A stretch of 48,680 bases of DNA from Pseudomonas proteolytica (GTDB lineage: Bacteria > Pseudomonadota > Gammaproteobacteria > Pseudomonadales > Pseudomonadaceae): contig NZ_VFEV01000046.1 in NCBI RefSeq assembly GCF_007858275.1, forward strand, positions 1-48,680. Direction: 5' to 3'. Below the pieces are notes generated by a model. That model was not told where the DNA came from and ran no database searches. It saw only the letters and a list, made by a program, of their open reading frames with translations. A program made the position numbers and the translations under genes. Of the stretch, positions 42,796-48,680 are shown piece after piece; position 1 is the stretch's first letter, and every line of letters starts with the position of its first letter.

Positions 42796-43752
42796 TCAAG
42801 GCTTTTCGGGCGCCGGGCCACTGCGAACAGACAGGATTATCCGTTCGGCGGTCCCCATCGGAATCTCCCCGACAACCGTGGCAACGATGTCGCCCTCAGG
42901 CGTACTCATGCGACGGGATACCGCAACCGTAGGACCAAGCTGAACGCGGCTTTCGGTAGCAGCCTCACCCGTCACAGGCTCAAGGAACAGTGAAAAACGC
43001 GCGAGCCCATCGTCATACATCAAACTGTTTACAACCACCTGGGTCTTGGGATCCTTGCGCGCGTCACTGCGGGTCAACTCGAACCCTGGCGGCAACCATT
43101 GTGGATGCCAAGCCTGGGCCTGGCCCGTCGGCGCTGACGCCTTATTGCTCGCAGGGGTCAACGGCTTGCAGTCGCTGCCTGGCTGCAAATCACGCGCATC
43201 GGGGGTTGTGGTCTTCAGTTGGGTGAACTGGAATCGCTCCAGCAATTGCCCCTTATCGTTAATCAGCAACGACTTGAGAGGCAGCGCGGTTTCACGATCC
43301 AGGTGCAACTCAAATCCGTAGCGGTACTGGTCACGCGGGGTCAGCGACACGATCACCGCTTTACGGCCGGCCACTAGCGACTTTCCGCTGACGACAATCT
43401 CGTAGAAAGGGTTGAGTTTTTGTGGGTCGAATTCGTGGGCGGAAGCGCCCGGGGAGTTATCGACGCCGGCCACCAGACTGCCGGAAACGCATTGGATGCG
43501 CCCATCGATACGCACAAGCTCCTGAGCCGATCCATCGAGCTGCAACAAGCGCTCATGAACCTGCCCGTTCTGGACGCGATGCCAGATCTCATGGGTAGAA
43601 AAACTACCGTTACGCTCGTAGATAAACGTGCCTTGGTAGCTTTGCTGCCCTGCCCGCCCAAGACGTTTCAGCCAATCCTGGCCTTCGTCGGCTTGGGCAG
43701 GAACTGCAAACCAGCCACTGAGCAAAAGCGCAAGGAGCGGTATGGCACGCAT
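42796..43752 (-). CDS. mucB: periplasmic regulator of sigma factor AlgU, MucB
   Basis: 318-aa RseB-type protein that binds the periplasmic part of MucA and shields it from AlgW cleavage. Signal peptide MRAIPLLALLLSGWFAVPAQ, large lipoprotein-like domain (QSYQGTFIYERNGSFSTHEI near residue 38) and the smaller C-terminal domain (PPGFELTRSDARKDP onward). Starts 16 bases after the mucA stop. Confidence 0.95.
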   Translation of the reverse strand: MRAIPLLALLLSGWFAVPAQADEGQDWLKRLGRAGQQSYQGTFIYERNGSFSTHEIWHRVQNGQVHERLLQLDGSAQELVRIDGRIQCVSGSLVAGVDNSPGASAHEFDPQKLNPFYEIVVSGKSLVAGRKAVIVSLTPRDQYRYGFELHLDRETALPLKSLLINDKGQLLERFQFTQLKTTTPDARDLQPGSDCKPLTPASNKASAPTGQAQAWHPQWLPPGFELTRSDARKDPKTQVVVNSLMYDDGLARFSLFLEPVTGEAATESRVQLGPTVAVSRRMSTPEGDIVATVVGEIPMGTAERIILSVRSGPAPEKP

Positions 43753-43768
43753 AAAGCTCCTTAGCGGT

Positions 43769-44356
43769 TTAGCGGTTTTCCAGGTTTGCAGCGCGAGCGT
43801 AAGGCAAGGCGCTTTCGGTGCCTTTTACCGCCGACTCCTGAGCGTGTTGACGCAGGTAGCCTGGCAGACGCTGGTCCTGCCAGCCGGATTGCCCTTGCAG
43901 CACGCCATTGGCCATCGGGCCTGGTGCTTCAGAGCTTTCCTTGTAGCCGGCCAGTACAGCTGGACCCTTGACCTGCGGACCGGCCATGACCGGTTGCTGG
44001 GTTTGCTGGGCCAGTTCGGCACCGGCGATCTCGTCCTGGTTGTACAGGCGCACACCAGCCAGTACGGCCACAGTCACCGAGGCAGCAACTGCCAAGCGAC
44101 CCAGGCTACGCCACGGACCACGTGCAGCTTTTGCCGGAACGGCTTCATCGGCCAGCGCAGCAGAAACGGCCGCAGCAATATCCAGACGAGGGACTAGTAG
44201 ATCCTTGTGCATCACCGCCCGAGCGACTTGGTAACGAGACCAGGTATCACGGGTTTCGGCGTCATCAAATGCATTGAGCACTCGACGAAGTTCCAGTTCA
44301 TCCGCTTCGTTATCCATCACTGCGGACAGCGATTCCTGCAGGGCATCACGACTCAT
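43769..44356 (-). CDS. mucA: anti-sigma factor MucA
   Basis: 195-aa RseA-type membrane protein. N-terminal cytoplasmic sigma-binding part (REALQESLSAVMDNEADELE-like, residues 1-75), one transmembrane helix (LAVAASVTVAVLAGVRLY, ~88-105) and a periplasmic tail bound by MucB. Full length compared with the 194-aa P. aeruginosa protein, so no mucoidy-type truncation is seen. Lies 32 bases after algU. Confidence 0.96.
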   Translation of the reverse strand: MSRDALQESLSAVMDNEADELELRRVLNAFDDAETRDTWSRYQVARAVMHKDLLVPRLDIAAAVSAALADEAVPAKAARGPWRSLGRLAVAASVTVAVLAGVRLYNQDEIAGAELAQQTQQPVMAGPQVKGPAVLAGYKESSEAPGPMANGVLQGQSGWQDQRLPGYLRQHAQESAVKGTESALPYARAANLENR

Positions 44357-44388
44357 GGCGGTTCCTCTCTTGGCTGTCGCCGCTGTCT

Positions 44389-44970
44389 TTAGTTTTCCTG
44401 CAACAACGGTTGCAGGGCTTTATCGATGGCTTCCCGAGCCCGGAAAATCCGGGAGCGTACGGTCCCCACCGGACATTGCATGACGCTCGCAATGTCCTCG
44501 TAACTCAGACCATCGAATTCACGTAAAGTTAACGCCGTACGCAAATCTTCTGGCAGTTGCTGAATAGTGCGATGGACAGTGCCTTCGATCTCATCGCGCA
44601 GCAATGCACGCTCCGGCGACTCGAGATCTTTGAGGCCGTGATCACCATCATAAAATTCAGCATCTTCCGAACTCACATCACTATCTGGCGGGCGGCGACC
44701 GCGAGAAACCAGATAGTTCTTCGCCGTGTTGATGGCGATGCGGTAAAGCCACGTGTAAAACGCACTGTCACCGCGGAAATTACCGAGTGCACGGTAAGCC
44801 TTGATAAAGGCTTCCTGTGCAACGTCCTGCGCTTCATGGGTGTCGTGCACAAACCGCACGATCAACCCGAGAATTTTGTGCTGGTATTTCAGCACTAGCA
44901 GATCAAATGCTCGCTTGTCGCCGCGTTGAACGCGCTCAACAAGCTGCTGATCCTCTTCCTGGGTTAGCAT
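44389..44970 (-). CDS. algU: extracytoplasmic-function sigma factor AlgU (sigma-22)
   Basis: 193 aa. Region 2 (DLLVLKYQHKILGLIVRFVH to YTWLYRIAINTAKNYLVSRG) and region 4 (LRTALTLREFDGLSYEDIAS, VMQCPVGTVRSRIFRAREAI). Directs transcription of envelope-stress and alginate genes. The ATG at 44970 has AGGAG about five bases upstream; GTG at 44976 is less likely. First gene of algU-mucA-mucB-(mucD), with a promoter of its own class upstream. Confidence 0.97.
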   Translation of the reverse strand: MLTQEEDQQLVERVQRGDKRAFDLLVLKYQHKILGLIVRFVHDTHEAQDVAQEAFIKAYRALGNFRGDSAFYTWLYRIAINTAKNYLVSRGRRPPDSDVSSEDAEFYDGDHGLKDLESPERALLRDEIEGTVHRTIQQLPEDLRTALTLREFDGLSYEDIASVMQCPVGTVRSRIFRAREAIDKALQPLLQEN

Positions 44971-45029
44971 GAACACTCCTCGTTGTACTTGAAGGAGGCT
45001 TGCATAACTAAACGATCAGGCTTGCAAAC

Positions 45030-45056
45030 ATAGACTAGGACTTTTCGCAAAAGTTC
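45030..45056 (-). promoter_or_regulatory. AlgU-dependent promoter of algU
   Basis: Minus strand: GAACTT (45056-45051), 16-base spacer, TCTAT (45034-45030). This fits the sigma-E/AlgU pattern GAACTT-N16/17-TCTGA and lies 60 bases before algU, indicating self-activation. A second GAAACTT lies about 20 bases further upstream. Confidence 0.72.
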
Positions 45057-45439
45057 TCCCCCTTCAAGCAAGTTTCCGGTGGGCTCTGTTTTGGCACACA
45101 CGAAAAACGCAGCGCGGGCATAGCCGGCTGCGCGAATAATCTTGTCGCCGGTTTTCTGACGCTCCCATGCTCCAGGCCAATCAGTAAAACCAACGTTTTC
45201 CCAGCTTTCGGGCATCCTGTAATGGAGTCGGGAGGGATACAAAAGTTCCCACCGCCCTACCGGACCGCCTCATCAAAGCCGTGCAGTTCGCTCACCGTAG
45301 TCTCACAATGCCACGAATGCCCGGCTATTGTGCCGATAGCCCCCTCTATATACTAGTGGGCCGTGTGACCCTTTGATTCGCCGATCCAGGCGTCCTGTTT
45401 GCGCCACCCCTTCGGATCGCTTTTTGCGGAATCCCATAA
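45057..45439. other. algU-nadB divergent intergenic region
   Basis: About 380 bases without a convincing gene. An AT-rich stretch CTATATACTAGTG near 45343-45355 could be the -10 region of nadB. Several short inverted repeats (for example GCATAGCCGGCTGCG) are seen but not assignable. Confidence 0.4.
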
Positions 45440-47044
45440 ATGAGCCAACAGTTTCAACACGATGTCCTGGTGATTGGTAGCGGCGCCGCAGGCTTGAGCC
45501 TTGCACTGACCCTGCCGAGCCATCTGCGCGTAGCTGTATTGAGCAAGGGCGACCTGGCCAACGGTTCGACGTTCTGGGCCCAGGGCGGAGTTGCTGCCGT
45601 GCTGGATGACACCGACACGGTGCAATCCCACGTTGAAGACACCCTCAACGCCGGCGGCGGCCTGTGTAACGAACAAGCAGTGCGTTTCACCGTCGAGCAC
45701 AGCCGCGAAGCCATCCAGTGGCTGATCGACCAGGGCGTGCCGTTTACCCGTGATGAACATGCGGGCAGTGATGACGGTGGTTTCGAGTTCCACCTGACCC
45801 GTGAAGGCGGCCACAGCCACCGGCGCATCATCCATGCCGCCGATGCCACCGGCGCCGCGATCTTCAAGACCCTGCTGGCCCAGGCCCGGCAACGGCCGAA
45901 TATCGAACTGCTGGAGCAACGGGTCGCCGTCGACCTGATCACCGAAAAACGCCTGGGCCTGGCCGGCGAGCGTTGCCTGGGAGCCTACGTCCTCAACCGC
46001 GCCAGCGGTGAAGTCGATACCTACGGCGCGCGTTTCACCATCCTGGCATCAGGTGGCGCCGCCAAAGTCTACCTCTACACCAGCAACCCCGACGGTGCCT
46101 GCGGAGATGGCATCGCCATGGCCTGGCGGTCGGGTTGCCGGGTGGCGAACCTGGAGTTCAACCAGTTTCACCCCACCTGCCTGTATCACCCCCAGGCCAA
46201 GAGTTTCCTGATCACCGAAGCCCTGCGGGGCGAAGGCGCCCACCTGAAGCTACCCAACGGCGAGCGCTTCATGCAGCGCTTCGACCCGCGCGCCGAACTG
46301 GCACCAAGGGATATCGTGGCCCGCGCCATCGACCACGAGATGAAGCGCCTGGGCATCGATTGCGTCTACCTGGACATCAGCCACAAGCCAGCCGACTTCA
46401 TCAAGACTCACTTCCCGACGGTCTACGAACGCTGCCTGGCCTTCAATATCGATATCACCAAAGGGCCGATCCCGGTGGTCCCGGCGGCGCACTACACCTG
46501 TGGCGGGGTGATGGTCGACCAGCAAGGCCGCACCGACGTCCCTGGCCTGTATGCGATTGGCGAAACCAGTTTCACCGGCCTGCACGGCGCCAACCGCATG
46601 GCCAGCAACTCGCTGCTCGAATGCTTCGTCTATGCCCGCTCCGCAGCCGCCGACATCCTCGAACAACTGCCGCGCGTCCCGGTCCCGGCCGCCCTGCCCC
46701 GCTGGGACGCCAGCCAGGTCACCGACTCGGACGAGGACGTGATCATCGCCCACAACTGGGACGAGCTGCGGCGCTTCATGTGGGACTACGTGGGGATCGT
46801 GCGCACCAACAAGCGCTTGGCACGGGCGCAGCATCGTGTGCGGTTGTTGCTGGATGAGATCGACGAGTTCTACAGCAACTACCGAGTAAGCAGAGACCTG
46901 ATTGAATTGAGGAACCTTGCTCAGGTAGCGGAACTGATGATCAGGTCTGCGATGGAACGTAAGGAATCTCGGGGTCTGCACTACACGCTGGACTATCCAG
47001 GGATGCTGCCAGAGGCGAAGGATACGATCCTTACACCGACCTGA
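45440..47044 (+). CDS. nadB: L-aspartate oxidase
   Basis: 534-aa FAD enzyme oxidising aspartate to iminoaspartate, the first step of NAD synthesis. FAD motif VLVIGSGAAGLSLALTLPSH near residue 10, then GSTFWAQGGVAAVL, EGGHSHRRIIHAAD (active-site region near 120-135), and HGANRMASNSLLECFVYARS near 390 with the FAD-contact SLLE. The C-terminal helical domain ends GLHYTLDYPGMLPEAKDTIL. The last ~55 codons, from about 46880, change abruptly to non-host codon use although the protein still looks normal; see the separate entry. Divergent from algU. Confidence 0.95.
   Translation: MSQQFQHDVLVIGSGAAGLSLALTLPSHLRVAVLSKGDLANGSTFWAQGGVAAVLDDTDTVQSHVEDTLNAGGGLCNEQAVRFTVEHSREAIQWLIDQGVPFTRDEHAGSDDGGFEFHLTREGGHSHRRIIHAADATGAAIFKTLLAQARQRPNIELLEQRVAVDLITEKRLGLAGERCLGAYVLNRASGEVDTYGARFTILASGGAAKVYLYTSNPDGACGDGIAMAWRSGCRVANLEFNQFHPTCLYHPQAKSFLITEALRGEGAHLKLPNGERFMQRFDPRAELAPRDIVARAIDHEMKRLGIDCVYLDISHKPADFIKTHFPTVYERCLAFNIDITKGPIPVVPAAHYTCGGVMVDQQGRTDVPGLYAIGETSFTGLHGANRMASNSLLECFVYARSAAADILEQLPRVPVPAALPRWDASQVTDSDEDVIIAHNWDELRRFMWDYVGIVRTNKRLARAQHRVRLLLDEIDEFYSNYRVSRDLIELRNLAQVAELMIRSAMERKESRGLHYTLDYPGMLPEAKDTILTPT
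46880..47044 (+). other. recoded 3' end of nadB, candidate integration boundary
   Basis: Up to about codon 480 nadB uses host-preferred codons (CGC, CTG, GTC, ATC). From 46880 on it uses CGA, GTA, AGA, TTG, AGG, CTT, GCT, GTA, AGG, TCT, TCT, CCA, CTT and ACA within 54 codons, while encoding an ordinary NadB C-terminus. Phage-like DNA begins directly after the stop. Elements that integrate inside protein genes often carry such a substitute 3' end, so I infer an attachment site shortly before 46880. Confidence 0.55.
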
Positions 47045-47125
47045 TGAGGCACGTTAGGAGACCTTAGCGTAGCACCATAGGACCTCGATTTGTAACAGCT
47101 TTGGCGCACATTTGTCCCAACGCTG

Positions 47126-47160
47126 GGGTCCTTATCGCCTGCCCGCAAGGGTCCTTATCG
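47126..47160. repeat. direct repeat GGGTCCTTATCG x2
   Basis: Identical 12-base copies at 47126-47137 and 47149-47160, in the 285-base gene-free stretch after nadB. Related pieces AGGACC (near 47075) and GGGACCTC (near 47250) surround them. Could be phage control or end sequences. Confidence 0.5.
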
Positions 47161-47329
47161 TGCGCCTGAGCGAGCGTGCGAGGGCCTACGGGGGTAAGCG
47201 CGCCCAGAGAGTATTAAAGGTGATCGCTCAGATTTTTCTCTCAAATTCTAAAGGGACCTCAAGGAGTTCCTGTGTGAAATCTGAATAACCTGCGAGCCAA
47301 GAACCACTGCGAATTCATACATGGGCGCC

Positions 47330-47557
47330 CTACATAGCTGTCATTACATCGCTCAACAGATCGTGGGTAAGCTCAATGAGCCCCTCAGGCACGGCGACCC
47401 CACTGACTATGGCAATCATGGCGACTACCTTCCAGAAGCTGGGAGATTTAACGATAGCCTTGAGGACAGCTAACCGAATATCTTTCGCATGGTCATAGGG
47501 TCCTCCTTGAACCAGCCAATTAAAGCAATGAAATAACGTATCACTAAAAGAACCCAA
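47330..47557 (-). CDS. small phage-like membrane protein, 75 aa
   Basis: MGSFSDTLFHCFNWLVQGGP, a charged middle (DHAKDIRLAVLKAIVKS) and one hydrophobic helix (FWKVVAMIAIVSGVAVP, residues ~43-59), then an acidic tail. The size and the single helix would allow a holin-like or other phage membrane role, but no family is recognised. Lies 34 bases after the phage-like structural gene on the same strand and is the last gene before the nadB boundary. Base composition is lower in GC than the chromosome to its left. Confidence 0.5.
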   Translation of the reverse strand: MGSFSDTLFHCFNWLVQGGPYDHAKDIRLAVLKAIVKSPSFWKVVAMIAIVSGVAVPEGLIELTHDLLSDVMTAM

Positions 47558-47591
47558 GACTCCTCATAGGGAGCCTCAGGACTTCATCCAT

Positions 47592-48553
47592 CTATTCGCC
47601 CAGCGTCACACGAGTGACCATTGGAAAATCTACCAGCTCAACTTGGAGCTTCTCGGCTGGGTCGGCTGGGTTTGCCAGCTTGAGTTGCACCTTGGCCTGA
47701 GCCATTACATCAGCCACACCAATGATCTCTACGTCCCATGCTGCTGCATTGGCGTTGCGGGTCGCATGGATCTGCCACACATCGCCATCACCATCTTGGC
47801 GGAAGCTCAAAGAGGCCATGTCTTTAGGAAGCATAAAGATGCCGAGGTCTTCACCAGAATAGAACTGCGTACCACAACCCAATAGCTCCTCTACATCCGA
47901 CAAACCAGCTCGTTGAGCAGCACGCTCAAGACCAGCGACTTCCTTTGCAGGAATCAGCAACACAAAGTCAGACAGCGAAGTGCCAACGGCTTGGTTGATG
48001 TTCATGGTCAGGCCGTCGATGATGTCCTCTGCGCGTTCGCGTGGGTTCTTCGATAAGCCAGTCAGTGCCTTGGTCTCGGTGGATGCAGCACTGGTCAGGA
48101 TCTTCGCAATGGTCGCCCCACAAGACAGCTCAAAGTCTTTCAGCATCTTCTCGGCCATCTGACCCATGCCATTGGCAGTGAAGCCAGCCATCATGTGGTG
48201 GTCGAAGAACGTTTGACGGAAAGAGAACAGAGCGGCATGCGGGGTCGCCTCACAGAACAGGAAGTCACCAGCGACTGCCTCACCCTTCTCAAAGGTCGAG
48301 TCATCGTAGATGGATTTACGGGGATCGAACTCAACGCTACGGTCTTGCATCAGCATAATCTGCTGTGTGGTTGGCTCAGCGCCCTTAGGGCGGAACTCAC
48401 AGGGGATTGCGTCCTCTGCCGCCGCTTCCCAGTCACCGCCGTTAAAGTAGTCGTCAAGGCCCGCTGTAAGGATCTCAACGAACGTCTCAGCGCCAGTCGC
48501 GCCGTTGTCCTTTACCTCAGCCGAGGAGTTAAAACGGATGATGCCGCCTTGCT
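47592..48553 (-). pseudogene. phage-like structural protein gene, 5' end missing
   Basis: The only start codon in frame is at 48356 (254 aa), yet the frame stays open for about 66 codons before it with coherent content (GGIIRFNSSAEVKDNGATGA, then ETFVEILTAGLDDYFNGGDW, EAAAEDAIPCEFRPKGAE). It ends abruptly where an IS21-like terminus begins near 48554. So the gene is probably cut at its 5' end and the 254-aa frame is only a remnant. Content such as HATRNANAAAWDVEIIGVAD and a beta-rich C-terminus would suit a virion structural protein; I cannot name the family. GC is lower than in core genes. Confidence 0.55.
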
Positions 48554-48680
48554 TGTTGGCGCTGATTTAAAACTGACCCACCCTGCCGACTGAAAATTGA
48601 CCCAGGACGGATTGCTGATTTTTGCCCCAGCAATTGTGGATAAGCTTAGCAGCAGTGTTCCGATTCAAGACCATCAAGCC
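48554..48680. mobile_element. terminus of an IS21-family-like element (runs off window)
   Basis: Begins TGTTGGCGCTGATTTAAAAC and contains two spaced repeats, AAAACTGACCCA (48569-48580) and AAAATTGACCCA (48593-48604). A TGT end followed by tandem ~20-base repeats of this wording is typical of IS21-type insertion-sequence ends. The transposase and helper genes must lie beyond 48680. No coding frame can be confirmed in the last 70 bases. Confidence 0.5.

Noticed and set aside
44964..45242. 92-aa minus-strand frame before algU
   Set aside because: It overlaps the algU promoter and start; content is not protein-like.

Overview
The window reads as chromosome of a Pseudomonas of the fluorescens group. 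The grounds are the high-GC coding style, the runs dapA-bamC-purC-tRNA-Ser and algU-mucA-mucB-mucD, the pobA/pobR pair, an OprD porin, and many GTGGGAGC-type REP/REPIN palindromes between genes. I count about 47 protein genes and one tRNA. CRISPR arrays, rRNA genes and a replication origin were not seen.

Layout. 1-264: possible insertion-sequence end and a REPIN. 265-4123: DHA2-type drug exporter, then 4-hydroxybenzoate hydroxylase (pobA) and its divergent activator (pobR). 4097-13706: accessory genes (LysR regulators, an exported metallo-beta-lactamase-fold protein, NAD(P)-binding protein, CynX-type transporter, VOC protein, nitronate monooxygenase, PadR regulator, several small proteins) separated by repeat-rich gaps. 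13682-33654: a roughly 20-kb catabolic island. 33992-44970: conserved core (tRNA-Ser, purC, MBL hydrolase, bamC, dapA, gcvR, bcp, tusA, bepA, then mucD, mucB, mucA, algU). 45440-47044: nadB. 47045 to the end: lower-GC phage-like DNA whose outermost gene is cut by an IS21-like terminus.

The most interesting unit is the catabolic island. It encodes an OprD porin, a spinster-type MFS importer, a CoA ligase, two thiolases, a PaaH-like 3-hydroxyacyl-CoA dehydrogenase, a fused enoyl-CoA hydratase/hydroxyacyl-CoA dehydrogenase, two adjacent acyl-CoA dehydrogenases of which one lacks the catalytic base, its own EtfB/EtfA pair, a thioesterase, an unrecognised membrane protein and an IclR regulator. 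A recurring palindrome (best copy GTTCCGC-ATT-GCGGAAC) lies before every transcription unit of this island, so I infer one IclR regulon that takes up, activates and beta-oxidises an unidentified carboxylic acid. Dicarboxylic, aromatic-side-chain and cyclic acids are all possible.

The second notable point is the right end. The last ~165 bases of nadB switch to foreign codon use (AGA, AGG, CGA, CTT, TCT) while keeping the protein sequence, directly beside phage-like genes. This fits an element integrated into nadB that supplies a replacement 3' end.
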